Source: Aquilaria yunnanensis (lineage: Eukaryota; Streptophyta; Magnoliopsida; Malvales; Thymelaeaceae). Taken from it: a stretch of DNA of 64,000 bases. The position numbers and the translations under genes are program-made. The notes under the pieces are model-generated. The model did no database searches. It had not been told where the DNA came from and worked only from the letters and a program-made list of their open reading frames with translations. Positions 21,628 to 33,911 of the stretch are shown here, in pieces; positions within the stretch are counted from its first letter, which is position 1, and each line of letters begins with the position of its first letter. Where the stretch lies: contig CM077599.1 of assembly GCA_039654915.1 (NCBI GenBank), positions 75,670,001-75,734,000 on the forward strand, read 5' to 3'.

Positions 21628-23465
21628 ATGCGTTCCAAGTCTCCGTCTCCTTCTGCTGAGGAAGAGAATGGAGGGTCGTCGGATGTTCCTATTGCCAGGT
21701 TAGTGCTTGCTCCAAGGATTAGTTCTTATTTTCGCTTATATTGTATTGAAATTAGTTGAATTAGATTCTATGGGATGGTTGGTTTTGCTCCAAAAACTGT
21801 TTGGTGTTCGCTTATAGGATCTATTTGCTCGGACCCGATTTGTATATCACGCACAGTCAAATCGTCAAAATCGTATATCAACCCCGTTCGCAGAGAGCAT
21901 TTGTGATTAGCATTAGTGTTCGAGATTAATTTTGGATGGTTAGTGCCAAAATGGGTAGCTTTTCTCAACCTCTGACACTAATCACTAACCCTGTTGCCGG
22001 CCATTGTCTTGATTAAGTCGTTTTCTGTGTCTTTATATTGTGTTCGGACTCTCCATCTATGGTCGATTAGTTTTGGTTTGGATGTTCTAACACGCTGGAA
22101 GCACACAACATACCCCAAGCCACTTGAATTTCTTATAATATGAAAGCCTAGGTGAATTTGTACATGGTCTATTCAGTTATGGCAGTGGTTTTGGCTGGAC
22201 CCTGTGGAAACATTTTGGTTGGGCAGGGGCAAGACTAAAGGGAAGGTTCCAAAGAGGGCTCACAAAGCTGAGCGAGAGAAACTCAAGCGGGAGCATCTGA
22301 ATGAGCTCTTCCTTGACTTGGCCAATGCTCTTGGTAAGTTATCCTGCTTCTTGCATCCTTTGCCTTTATGAATTTGTAGAGCTTCTTTTCTTCTGTTTGT
22401 GAAAGTGAACTCACCTCTGCGTTCTTCTACACTGATGTGGAACATTTAACTTTTTCAGAACTAGAAGAAAACACTGGCAAGGCTACTATTCTGACTCAAG
22501 CAGCACGGATTTTGAAGGAATTGTTTGGTCAGATTGAGACCCTGGAAAAGGATAATCATTCACTGCTTTCTGAATCCAATTATGTGAGCCACTGAAACTT
22601 TTGCTTATTTGCCCGTTGTTTGAGCTAGCTCTATGTTGTCCGAAATTTAAATTACACAATGACTTTCAACTTTTAGCACATTATCCTTGATATGAAAGGA
22701 AAACGAGATTTACCTATTCCTTAGTTTGCATTTGACCGTAGAATTTTATTATTTCCATCTCTGAAAAATTTGAACTTTTTGAAATTTTTTCACATGATAT
22801 TTTACCTTTACTGAGAGTATCTTAACTGACAAGGCACCATCCTAATAGCACACGTGCATGTAGTTAAAGAGAGAAATTGAATTTCAAATAAAAAGTAGTG
22901 ATGCGATCTAGTTTTTTATTTACTGTTTGTGAAAATAACAGTTGTTTAATTTTTTATGGAGTATTATTTGTTTTGAAATATTGTAAGTAATTGTTATGAC
23001 TAGCCCGTTTTTGTTTCTCAGTTCACTCTCTTATATGCTGCACAGGCTACAGGGGAGAAGAATGAATTGGAGGAGGAGAAGCATGCTCTAGAAACTCAAA
23101 TTCAGGAGTTGCGGTGCGAGATAAAAACAATAGTGGCTCAGTTTAAACCAGACCTAAATGCTCCTCCCCCTGACTTTCAGCAATCAGAAACATCATCTAG
23201 TTTGCAAGCAGAGCAGCTTTCCTTCCCTGTCGGAGCTGCTTCTGTGCAACAACCGCCTGCTGTTGTTATTGTTCCTGTCAGTCCAAATATCCAAGCTTAC
23301 CAAGTTCATGATTCTGCCATCAAGCCTAACTCTGTCATCACCAAACCACATGCTCGGTATCCGACAGCATCAGATTCATGGCCTTCTCAACTTCTTAGTG
23401 ACCGTGACACTGTCAGGAATGAACATGGACTTGGTTGTAGCGATCACGGGCTAACCAGCAACTGA
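21628..23465 (+). CDS. PYE: bHLH transcription factor, POPEYE/bHLH47-like
   Basis: Coding exons 21628-21698, 22227-22333, 22459-22583 and 23046-23465 have GT-AG borders and give 240 residues, the length of Arabidopsis POPEYE as I recall it. The basic region and helix 1 are at about residues 33-60 (KAEREKLKREHLNELF), the loop is short (EENTGK) and helix 2 is at 68-90 (ILTQAARILKELFGQIETL). A coiled coil follows to about 134, rich in E/L heptads. KPDLNAPP (about 135-142) matches the DLNxxP form of the EAR repression motif. The C-terminal KPHARYPTASDSWPSQLL (201-218) matches the conserved end of POPEYE-type proteins. In Arabidopsis POPEYE is a nuclear regulator of iron-deficiency responses in the root and mostly represses iron-transport genes. 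Its relatives bHLH11 and bHLH121 are the main alternative identities, but the C-terminus favours POPEYE. No disabling change is seen. Confidence 0.9.
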
Positions 23466-24055
23466 GAACAAAACGCTGGTGAGTGGTAGATTTTAGTCAC
23501 CCCTTTAGCTAGTGGAGAATGTTTCAACTTGCTCTGCCTTTTGTATAGTTATGGAAGAGAGTGGTGTCAACTGCTAAGGGTTTCTTGCCACGAAGTCTCA
23601 ACAACTTGCTCTGCCTTTGGCTTTTGCATGAATTCAGAGGTTCAATTAACTTTAAACAGTTAATTGACATTATGAACTTCATCCTATCGACCCGACATAA
23701 CTGGGGTTAAGGAGCAGTATGATGATGACAATGATGAGCAGAAGAGAGTCTGTAATTTATTACTTTTGGAAGTAGTTTTAGATTTGGAAGTTTGGAAATT
23801 TTGAGCTGAGATGTTAGTTGCTAGCCTTCCGATAACTAATGGGCCCTTCTGGTGTATAAAGATGTACTATTAGCTATGGTGGTCCAGGTACCAGCTTACT
23901 AATAATAAAAAAAAAAGTATTTAGTGGCAGTTGATTTAGTATGGTGCCAAAGAATGCAAAAGCTAGTACCCAGCCGGTTACATTTCAAACTGTTGTGTCT
24001 CAAAATATTTATCGCTTTTTAAGGGGACAAGATGAAGGTAAATACATTATCAAGT
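23466..24055 (+). other. 3' UTR and downstream flank of the bHLH gene
   Basis: There is no coding sequence. An AATAATAAA signal followed by an A-run near 23900 is a candidate polyadenylation region. Confidence 0.4.
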
Positions 24056-24059
24056 GGAA

Positions 24060-24320
24060 TTTTTTTTTTTTATTACGTAGAATTATTTTTACAAATGTAT
24101 AGAGTTGAGAGTACATGTATATCTAAAGGAAGGCGGATGTTTTACTTTTTCAGGAACCCTAAAAGATTAACGAACCAACATATGTGGTATTTAAGGATAA
24201 ATTGGTGGAGGTTGGGTTTGAACACTCGATCTCCATCAGGTGTCTCTAAACTTAGACCAACTGGTTTGAGGTCAGGGCAGGTGGAAATTGAATCTCGTCG
24301 TTGTAACGAAGATTTCACCA
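24060..24320 (-). mobile_element. SINE-like tRNA-derived unit, antisense
   Basis: On the minus strand a box-A-like CCAGTTGGTCTAAGTTTAG is followed about 30 bp later by a box-B-like GTGTTCAAACCC (plus-strand 24213-24225). The unit runs into a poly(A) tract, seen as the T-run at about 24061-24072. Spacing and order suit a pol III-type SINE head. I could not identify a clear target-site duplication, and the 5' boundary is uncertain. Confidence 0.5.
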
Positions 24321-24419
24321 CTGGAGTTAATCCCATCTCCTTTCTCTACCACAGCCGGGCAATGCGAGTGGTTTTTCTGAGCAAGTATTGGAAGTGTGCA
24401 CTTAAAAGTTTTTTGTGAA

Positions 24420-27060
24420 GCTATTTTTGCTACTAATTGGCTTTGTTTCAAGTTTTGATTCTCTTCCGATCCTGGTCGCTTTCCCTTATTCTCTAGCAGA
24501 TGGTCTTCGTTCTATAATTCTAGAAGATCCTTTAGGGTGGCCCGGCCCAGAACTCCCACTTAGTGGGTCTGTCTCTGACTCTTTATAGTACCTCTATATC
24601 ACGCAAACTTGTATATTTCTTGAAGATAGACATTTTAAGGAGTTCAAAAATTATTTTGAAATCATTTTTTTTCAAAAAAAATAAGTATTTTTATTGATTT
24701 TTTATTAGCCTAGGTACATAAAAATTTCATAAAAATTAATTATATAAAAATTTCATTAAAATTAATTATTTTTTAGAAAAGGTTTGTTCAAATGATTATT
24801 AGGTGGATATTAGTATTATCTTTCAAATTACATTGGTTCTATATGAAAAACTAGAAAAAATGAAAGTCATGTAAATAATGATTTATTTAATACGAAAAGA
24901 ATAGGGTACTTTCCCTGCTCATGAGGAGGCGTTGCTACAGTGTGTGTGTGTCTTTTTTTCTTGCTACAGCCCGTTTTCTCCTGCTAGCAGCTGTCCAAAA
25001 CCAAAAAAAGAGTATTGCACAATATGTCCTCTATTTGTACATGATGATATCAATTGGTTATCTTACTTTGAAAAGTAACATTTTTGTCACTTCATCCCAA
25101 TAAACATAGAAGATGTCCTAAAATCTTAGTTCTTTGTGTTATAGACCCTTGAACTTTCATAAGTTACAAGCAAGTCCTTAATTTGTACTGAAATCACTAC
25201 CTTGATCTCATGTTATATGTTTTTTATTTACCAAATTCGTCATAAGCAACCTTGAGACATTGCAAATTTTTAAGACATTTTTAATTGCTCATGACTTGTC
25301 TTGAACTCATAACTTTTTCTTAAACATTTTTCTATCTATAAATATAATCGATATAAAAGATCTGTAACAAAGTGTAAGCTGCATTCTAGTTCTTTCACCT
25401 TACTAGTAATTCTCTTTTGTTTGTTTCTTTTAACATCACAAGTAGAAATATGTCCGGGTCAAAATGGCCCTATTTTGCTTCGTGGGTGCAAGATGTGTAA
25501 CTGTAATATGACCTTCTAGGTAATGGGAAGAAAAGATGGCATTCTTCATCAATCCTAAATATTTATACCCTTTTTCCTTCCCAACAAACGGAAGAAAAAA
25601 ACAAAGAAAAAGAAAAGACAGAGAGAGAGAGAGAGAGAGAGAGGGACCATAAACTAAGAACTAAGAAGTGCAAAAATAAAAGATGGGTAATGATTGGTGA
25701 CGTTAGAGGTGCAGCACAAAGTTTGAGAGGTTGTGGCCCCTGCACGCCTGCCTGTCTCTGACCAAAACAACTCAGAAACGTCGGTTTTTCCCTGCAGCCC
25801 AACTAATTGAAAAGGATTTCCATGATAATTTATGAACCCAAAAAAAAAAAAAAAAAAGTCTATTGTACATTTCTTTTTTTCTTTTTCTTTTTTTTTTTAA
25901 TTTTTCTATAGTATCTATATTTCATTTCAATTTACTGGCACATGAAAGTGCAAACAAAAAACAAACTAGTGCATTTTATTTTATAGACCGTTAATTTTAT
26001 TACATGCAAATTTTATGAATAATTCGTTCTTGTACCACTAATTACATTTTCTAGCTTTGTACTTGCTCAGTTGTATGATGTTCTAAGTTATCTCTTTATT
26101 TTCAAATGGAAAATATTTATATGATCATGTGGTTCGTATTCTTATGTCTAATCTTATGTTTACAAGAATATCTACTTATCCAAAGAAAAATGTTCACATG
26201 CTACACTCGTAAAACATGTTCGCAGTAATGATGATGCAGTGATCTTCGTTTCAAATAAGTTACTAGTCTTGGAGCAAAGATTAATACCATAGAGTTTAAA
26301 ATAAGAACCAGAGTTCTTCCCAGCAACCTCACCTTTATAAAGGGAAAAAAAGAGAGTAATACCATGCATCCAAGCGCTAAACATATATCCCCATATTCAA
26401 TAATTTATGACATCGACACCACATCTCAAGTTTATATAAATTATGTTAATGCCACTACACCTCAACTTTCTCTTATATAATGCGTCCCAATCTTCGATGA
26501 ATAACTCATTAACACATTTTAAGTTGTTCCTCATGAGATTATTGTTGTTCTTAGGGTGAATTTAGTTGTTCCTTTTAACATATATTATTGTTACTGACAA
26601 ATTTGCATGTTCTTTATGCTATGTAATGTTTGTTTACTTTGCCTGTAGTAGTTGTTCATTGGCAGGTTCTTTTTGTTTTGTTTTTTAATATAGTTGCTCC
26701 ATTATATCAACTTACTATTCTATGATAAATCTACATATTTCATCTGTTTTTTAATAACTGCTTGGTATTCCTATTTCAGTTGTTTCTTGTTATATTGTTC
26801 TTGTTCTCTAGCTTAATTTACTTGTTCCTTTGATCACCATTGGTAAGTGGTCAAGGGTTTAAAAACTCCCAAGCTAGAGAATTTGGCATTTGTGGAATAA
26901 CAACAATGACATGCACCCATGGCCTTTGCCATTTCAAATGCTAACCCTCTCAAGCTCCAAAACAGAACCTAGTAGCCCATAGCAACAAATGACAAAATTG
27001 AACCTAGATGCCGATTGTTAATTCTAAACTTGCGAGGTGCAGGCCTAGTACAGTCCCAAG
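24420..27060. other. intergenic, AT-rich, with a short GA microsatellite
   Basis: No gene is supported. A (GA)n run lies at 25619-25643 and mononucleotide A/T runs near 25840-25900. The 26520-26840 stretch repeats GTTGTTC-like motifs irregularly. Confidence 0.4.
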
Positions 27061-27062
27061 GA

Positions 27063-27365
27063 GGCTGACCAAGATATGGACAAGTTGGATTTTTCAATCT
27101 CCAGGGTTCAAGGCTTTAAGCTCTGAGGTAGTAAGGACGGGTACCTGTAACACTCTGATGCCTAAGTCGTAAAGGGAACCTTGGAAGTTTATAAGAGTTT
27201 AGAGCTAATAAATGTAGAACATCAAATGTTGTAAATGAAAGGGGAATAAGGTATATTTAGGTTTTGTGATGTACAACAGTTCCTGAATTTGGTAAGAGAC
27301 TGCCATGTGTGCGGACTTTTTAGGATTAGCCTATGGGAACCTAATGTGTAAAGTTTGGAGTATAT
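27063..27365 (+). repeat. LTR-like dispersed repeat, copy A
   Basis: This segment is a diverged direct repeat of 32815-33125. Shared landmarks in the same order are TGGACAAGTTGGATTT, TCAATCTC, GAGCTC(T/C)GAGG, GACACTCC-like CACTCTGATG, AGAGCTAAT / AGGGCTAAT, TATAGGTTTTG-like, GCCA(T/C)GTGTG(C/T)GGAC, and GGATTAGC(C/G)TATG. The pattern resembles plant retrotransposon LTR sequence, but neither copy has convincing TG...CA ends that I can place. Confidence 0.6.
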
Positions 27366-27859
27366 GCAAGCACTACAAAAAAACCTCAAGTTTTAACCCT
27401 CTAAACTAAACCACAAGCGTATCAGTGTCATTTATAGTATGGTAGGTACGGGTAGATTCCATAAAGACTATGATGCTAAGATAAGGTCTTTACTAGCTCC
27501 TATAAGACTAAGTGGGATATGCTAAGACAATCAATGAGAGAGATGAGGCAAGTAACAATGTAATGATAAAAGTAACCAACTAACAATAGGAGTGAAGATA
27601 ACTAGAATTGTTTACCAAGCTACAATTAAAGCCACCAAGTTAACACAAATAACAACAAGAATCACCAACACAAGATATGCAACAAAATCAAGCAACCTCT
27701 TAGGGAAAAAAGTATTGTTTTATGAATGGAACAACTAGCTTCATGTTCATAGCATTCTATAGTGATGGTTCCTATAGTTACTATTCTAGCTATCTTTAAT
27801 CTAGAAAATTCCCATAGCAAGTGACAAGGACATTTGCATGCCTTACACATCAAATTCTA
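27366..27859. other. intergenic repeat-derived sequence, no gene seen
   Basis: This sequence continues from copy A. It has scattered short direct repeats and only trivial open frames. Confidence 0.35.
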
Positions 27860-28640
27860 GTGCTTTAAGAACTAACCTCTTCCATCAAGGTGGCTTTTTA
27901 GGTCTTTTCAGCCTTAAGCAAACCATTTCAGCCCATGCCAATGGCCATGGCTTATGGAAAGCTCTCTTAAGACTTTCCATGAACACCTTGTGTGGTGCAC
28001 GTTCATGGTATCAAAACAAACATGCCAAGATGGTTAAGTACATAAATGAGCACTAGACATGCTATATACATGTTAACAAGCAAGATTCAATCATCCAATC
28101 CACAAAAGTCACTTAAACCCTATAGGGTTTAAATGCCTATTCACAAAAAAATGAAAATAAACAAATACAAGATAAAAAATATTGTTTCATGCTTTAGTTG
28201 TTCTTACAGCACACTAATTGAAAAAGGTGAAGGTTTTTATGCTTTCCATCTAAGTTTATCTCTAGCCTTAGACTTTATCTAAAAAAAAGACCAATGACAC
28301 TCTCATGCCATGCATCTTAGCTCAGGGCCTAAAGTTCCAACCTTTATCTCACCAAGACAACTCGCTTAAATCTTTTAACCCAAGCCAAGTTTTCCTTACT
28401 CAACTCTTGTGGCTTACACTCAAAGAAATCTTTCTTAAACATTTTCTCGAGCACTATGTGAGGAGTGTGCACTACGTACCACAGTGAGCTACACATAGAG
28501 TTTGTGCTAGTTTGAGTACTATGTAAGTCATAAGCATGCTTAACAATAAGAACAAGCCATACTATCCATAAATCCCTTAACCCTAGGAGGTTTGGGATCA
28601 CTATTCACATATCAATGAAAATAAACAAAGTAAGGATAAA
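27860..28640. repeat. diverged tandem duplication, period about 500 bp
   Basis: Segments near 27870-28190 and 28370-28640 share an ordered set of motifs: TCTCTTAA(A/G)AC or TCTTAAAC, GAGCACTA, GCATGCTTAACAA / CATGTTAACAAG, AACCCTA(T/G)(A/G)GGTTT, TATTCACA and ATGAAAATAAACAAA. The copies are heavily diverged. This looks like part of an old LTR or transposon. Confidence 0.5.
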
Positions 28641-30485
28641 GATGAAAAAAAGACATGATAATGGAAGGAAATTATATTAAAGGATCATTATCCCTTGAAA
28701 TAAAGATAAGTAAGTGACTTAAGGCCTAAAGATGTAACCTTTATACCTCCAAGCTGTAAAAACCAAAAAAAGTGTTATAGAAAAACAAAGAGTAATCAAA
28801 GGATGCAATGATGTTTCCAAACTCTATAAATCCAAGATCTATACAATCCAAACATCTAAAATATCCAAGGGTCACTCTGGACCAATTATAGAGAGGTTTG
28901 GTGAGGATTCTTGGCCCACAAGCCTTTGGAACCGACACCTAACTACCTAAGAAATTTATAAGAAAATTAGTCTCCACTATCATTACACACGTCATAGTGG
29001 CGCGATGGTAGCTCAATAGTAGTGATAGGGCTCTAGAAGGTCACCATACTGGTACCACGCTCGCTGTGTTGTAGGAAGGTCATCAAGGAGTATTTCAAGG
29101 GTTCACCGTGTAGTGGCTGCTGGACATAGATAAGGCTTCAAGGGTTCACCGTGTTGGCACAGCATGCGTGGTGGGCTCTATGCTACCCACTGTGTGCATA
29201 GTTGTAGCATAATGACTTGCTGTGTCCATTGTTCTTAGCTCCAAGTCCCTCTGTGCTCTCTGCTCTTGAATGGCATACATGCTAGTGACATATTGAATGG
29301 TTGTACATCATTTTGTTGGCTTTTGCATGCTTCATTTCCTTTTGGCTATCGAGCTTTGCTTAGCTTTTAGGTATTGATGCCTCCATGGTTTTATTTAATC
29401 ACTTTTTGACCTCCATTGACTTTGACCTCTGTTACCTATGAGAACACCTTATAAAGAACTAAAAGCTAGCAATTATGGTCATTATAGGCACAAGTTGAAG
29501 GGCAAATGGATAGATGTATCAAGCGATTAATAGCAAGCTAGGTTGGTTTATTAGATGACATGTAGCCTATGTCCTACGCCCATCTAGACTTGGCCTATAT
29601 GCATTGAAGGTTTTCATCCTTGGTATGGGCTCCAGAGTGGAGAATGCTATTGACGTTGGTTGGTGTGCTGGGTTAGCTTGGAAGTTATTTGCAGTTCATG
29701 GATGATGGAGGATTTGGAGGACAATGACATCCCATACATCTACTTGGCTCTATGACACGTAAATGACCCGTATGTATAGATGGCAATTTGGTGGATTGGG
29801 TCAAGCCATAGGATTATATTTAATCAAGTCAGTATGAATCCGATTCCAAGTTGTGTTATTTGGTTTTGGTTTCAATACATATCAATTCCCAAACTTTAGA
29901 TCAGGTTATTTGGGTTTCAGGCCAAATTCAGGCTGACCATTAGGTTTACTTGGGTCATTGGTGTGTAGGCTGAAAAAACTAAATTGATTTAATTTTTATT
30001 TAGTTTTTGTCAAAATTTTAATTAAAAAAATTAAATTTTTTGGTACAATTTAATTTATGTTAAATTTTCTTTTCTTAGTATGTCTAATTAAAAAATTCAT
30101 AAATATTTTCTTCATTATATTTTAGTACATATTAAGATTATCTAATATTATTGGTAATACTTGATAATAATTGATTGCTTTTCTAGATGAACTCATACTC
30201 CAACTCAACTATCACCCAAACATATACATTGCTACAATTTTGCTATACTTATATTCTAATACATTTTCTACAAAATTGCTATAAAATGCAACTCATGTTC
30301 ATTATTAGCAACTAAATTGAAAAATTCAAACATTTTGGATGAAAATGCAAAGATTTGAAAAATGCAGGGACTTATGTTATAATTGTTATGAGTGACTAAA
30401 AGTTTAGGGATCAATATTGTATTTTTACAATTGCTTACCAAGATCATTAAACTTACTAAATATGAAAGTTGTTTTAGGAGAACCT
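28641..30485. other. intergenic, no gene seen
   Basis: Contains moderately GC-rich sequence at 28980-29250 with repeated TTCACCGTGT and AAGGTCA words, then AT-rich DNA. There is a GGGTTTGG-type low-complexity patch near 29800-29960. No coding or terminal repeat signals. Confidence 0.35.
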
Positions 30486-30790
30486 AAATATGAAACTCAC
30501 TAAATGTGGAGGTTCTCACCTCAAATATGGGACTTACTAAATATGGAAGTCCTAAAAAAAATAGAAATTACTAAATATGAAAATTCTCTTCCAAAATATG
30601 AGACTTACTAAATATAAAAGTCCAAAAAAATTGAAAGTTACTAAATATGTAAGTCTCTTCCCCAAATATGGGACTGACTAAATTAGAAGTTCCAAAAAAT
30701 AGAAGTTGCAAATTATATAAGTTCTTTTCCCAAATATTAGACTTACTAGATATGGAAGTCCCAAAATATGATATTTATTAAATATGGAAG
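30486..30790. repeat. 70-bp tandem array, about four and a half copies
   Basis: Units of the form AAATATGGGACTTACTAAAT, then ATGGAAGTCC, then an A-run and a TTACTAAATATG piece start near 30523, 30594, 30664 and 30732 (spacing 71, 70 and 68 bp). A partial unit sits at each end. Within each unit ACTAAATATG also recurs, so a half-unit substructure is visible. Confidence 0.85.
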
Positions 30791-30814
30791 GTAATGAAAG
30801 ATGAAAGTTAAGAT

Positions 30815-31345
30815 TTAGGGTGAGGGTTGGGATTGAGTGTTAATGTTTAGAATTTAGAGTTTTAAGGTTAAGGTTTAGAGGTCTAGGGTCAAGATTGAGG
30901 ATTTATAGTTAAGGTTAGAGATAGAGTTTAGGGTTTCAGGGTTTTGGTTAGGGATAAAGTTTTGAGTTTATTTAGAGTTTATAGTTTAGATTTAAGGTTT
31001 ATGGTAAAGGTTAGGGTTACTGTTTAGGTTAGAATTAGGGTTAGAGTACAGTTTAGTATTTAGATTTAGCTATAATATTTACGATTAGTATTGAAGGTTT
31101 ATGGTTTAGGTTAGGATTAGTGTTTGGGGTTTTAAAGTTTAGGGTTAGGGTCTTGGGTTTAAGTTTAAGATTTAGAGTTTAGATATACGGTTTACAGGTT
31201 AGGATTAGGATTAAGGTTAGAGTTAGCATTAGGTTTTAGGTTTATGGTTTAAAGTTTAGATTTAGATATAAAATGTATAGTTAGGAGGATTGAGGGTTTA
31301 TGGTTAAGGTTATAGTTGGTGTTTAGTAATTTAGGGTTAACAAGC
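30815..31345 (+). repeat. degenerate telomere-like TTTAGGG tract
   Basis: About 530 bp is dominated by variants of the plant telomere heptamer TTTAGGG (GTTTAGGGTT, GGTTAGGGTT, GGTTTATGG and GATTTAGAG) all on one strand. It follows directly after the 70-bp array. The heptamers are not in perfect register, so this is an old or never-telomeric sequence. Confidence 0.7.
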
Positions 31346-32160
31346 ACACTTTGGAGACAGACAAAAAAAGTCTAATAAAATATTTGACTACATTAACTAT
31401 ATTCAAAATTAGAGGCAAATAATTGGAAACAAATACTTAAGTTTGTTCTAATTAAAATATGATTAGGACAAAATAGAAAATCAGATAAAATATTTATCTC
31501 TATTAATTAAATTTAAAATAAAAGATAAATAATTAAATGTTAATATTTCATTTACAGTTGCTACTAATACAGGGCGGGAATGTAGTAAAATGGGCATGGA
31601 AGACCCCTAAACCAGTAAATCTTAGAATCCTTAAACAAACCAAAACAAGTTATTTTGTTAATTTATTGTTCAAATTTCATAAGATCCCTAAATGAAAATA
31701 TTTTTAATGTATTTTTTAAGTTTCTTAAATTGCATGTGATAATTGTGTGATAAATAATCAATATAAAATCATAATTTTTTGAAATCCCTATCGACTATAT
31801 ATTTTATGTTAATTTGGATTAAAATCGGATCTTATCAAGTTTAGTTATCTTGTTAGTTTGAGTTTGGGTCAAGTTAGGCTTGGTTTCAGGTTATTTCTAG
31901 TTTGAGTCAATTATAGTTCAGGCTAATTCAGGTTTAGTCCATTTTGGGTTTGGGTCATTTTGGGTTTAGGTGTTTCAGGTTTGGGTTGTTTGGGTTTAGT
32001 TTTTCTCATATTTCATTTCAATCAGTTCAAGTTTGGGTTGAGTTAGGTAGAGTTGCACTGAGCTATTGAATTTTTTGGTTAAATCGGGTCAGGTCAAGCT
32101 TAGGTTCGGTTGGGTCGGGTAGGTAATTGGGTCAGGTCAAATTTTGTCTTCCTTACCTAT
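31346..32160. other. AT-rich then GGGTTTGGGT low-complexity DNA
   Basis: 31346-31840 is AT-rich without features. 31845-32150 is a degenerate GGGTTTGGGTCA / GTTTAGGTT repeat of the same type as 16010-16160. Confidence 0.5.
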
Positions 32161-32814
32161 AGGCTATAATCCTAGAGGATGTTGATGCCTCATAGGTTGC
32201 AGCCTTGGAGAATAACAATAACTCGATGGTCATTTTAGTCCCGAAGGGTGTTAATGTCCCCAAGGTAGTGGTCCTGGAAGAGGGGATTGGTTGGGTGTGC
32301 CAAAATTTTTGTCCCAAGAGTGGACTAGGATCTAGGGAAACCTAAGGACCTGAAGCAATGATTTTTATTTTAGTCATCCAATAGGGTATTTGGTATCAAG
32401 ATGCAGAAATAGGGTTAAGAAGCACTAGAAAGGTTTTGTTACCTGATTCACTAGGGCTTCATAAAAGACCAATTGCCTCCTACTAGGTTGATGAAGTGAG
32501 TCTTGGGTTAGCTTAGTGGAGGACTTGACTAAACAGGGTGCTCCTGGGGTCCATCGAAGCATAAGGCCATTGGGGAGCCCAAGTTAGGGCATCTAGCCAT
32601 GCATAAAGCTATTGAAAAATCTCTATTATCACCATTCCTAAGGGAGGCAACATCACGCAGAATAAGGCTGACTCAAAGTTGATGTGATTAGAAGCGGCAA
32701 ATCCATCAAGTCACTTCTAAGTAGACTATTCGTTGTGCTTTCCATGTGCTTCCCACATATGACATTAGTGTTGATTCCAAACTTACAAGGTATAGGTTGA
32801 GCAGAGACCCCAAT
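32161..32814. other. intergenic, repeat-derived, no gene seen
   Basis: GC content is higher than in its neighbours. No frame stays open for any useful length. It directly precedes copy B of the LTR-like repeat and may belong to the same decayed element. Confidence 0.35.
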
Positions 32815-33125
32815 GATGTTGATCGAGCTCTGGACAAGTTGGATTTGTCAATCTCTCAAGCTTGCAACTTTGAGCTCCGAGGCTATAGGGATGGGCACCA
32901 ATAAGACACTCCAATGGTTAAGATAGAGAGGAAACCCTAGTTGTTTAGAGATGTTTAGGGCTAATTAATGCGAAAGACTGAACGTCATAAATGAGAGAAG
33001 GGGTACTTATAGGTTTTGGGAAGTAAAATATTTCATTTATGTAGTGGGAGTTGCCACGTGTGTGGACCTGATTGCATCTTTGGGATTAGCGTATGAGATC
33101 CCCTTTCCTTGTACAGGGAGTGTAT
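32815..33125 (+). repeat. LTR-like dispersed repeat, copy B
   Basis: This is the diverged direct partner of 27063-27365, about 5.75 kb downstream and in the same orientation. It carries the clearer versions of the shared landmarks: AAGACACTCCAATGGTTAAG, AGGGCTAATTAATGCG and TGCCACGTGTGTGGAC. Two same-orientation copies at this distance would suit the LTRs of a decayed retrotransposon, but the sequence between them shows no gag or pol. Confidence 0.6.
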
Positions 33126-33164
33126 AGAGTCACATCAAGCTAAGGTTGCAGGGGTATCTACTTG

Positions 33165-33188
33165 GATCAAGCTCGGCCGAGCTTGATC
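33165..33188. repeat. perfect 24-bp palindrome
   Basis: The sequence reads identically on both strands. One half is GATCAAGCTCGG and the centre is CGGCCG. It lies about 720 bp beyond the 3' end of the F-box coding region. Confidence 0.95.
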
Positions 33189-33911
33189 AGCAAGCAATTC
33201 GAGCAAACTCCGACCATCGATCACATCATTATGGTCTACAGCAAGGAAGTCAACACCCAAAGAGCAGCAGTCGGATCGGCTCGAAGTGAAAAGAGGTCTA
33301 AAATACTTGTATGGCAAGATGCTAAGTTTTGCTTTCAAAGTTTAGGCCTTCCTATTGAAGGCCTGACCTTGAAAAATATGCCTGTACATATCACACAATA
33401 TCCAGAACATTGGGCACCATTTGTAAATCACATACACGAACCACAAATTTTGAGTCCAAATCAATCACGAATAGTATTCAACAGGTGCTTAACGAATTTA
33501 GACTTCAGCCACACCTAACGAATCGATAATAAAAAAACATCGATAATCATCGAATTATGGGAAGCTGAATAGAGAACTAAAATGGACAGCCCCTTTGAAA
33601 TTATTCAACTATGCAATTCCTGCATGACCTTGAACCTTTGACAAGCCCTGATGGGAACAACTGAAGAACAGACTCTACGACACAACGAGGGGAAATGAAC
33701 AAGGGAACTGAAACATGAAACTGACTCCAACTGGGAAAAGCAGAAACGAAACCGAAACTAACATCTCAATAAACCAACCCCCACCCCCTATAATTGTATC
33801 CATGTATCTAAACTGAACCTGAAACTTTTTTCCAGAACCCCTTATCCTCCAGCAACACGGCCGACAATTCCTTACTGTCGGTTTTCTGTCAACAAAACTG
33901 GGCACCTGGTT

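Noticed and set aside
21099..21638. 179-codon minus-strand open frame over the bHLH promoter and leader
   Set aside because: It runs antisense to the promoter and 5'UTR of a well-supported gene, and its translation has no domain.
28980..29250. CRISPR-like regular repeats
   Set aside because: The repeated TTCACCGTGT words are irregularly spaced and the sequence is a plant nuclear intergenic region.
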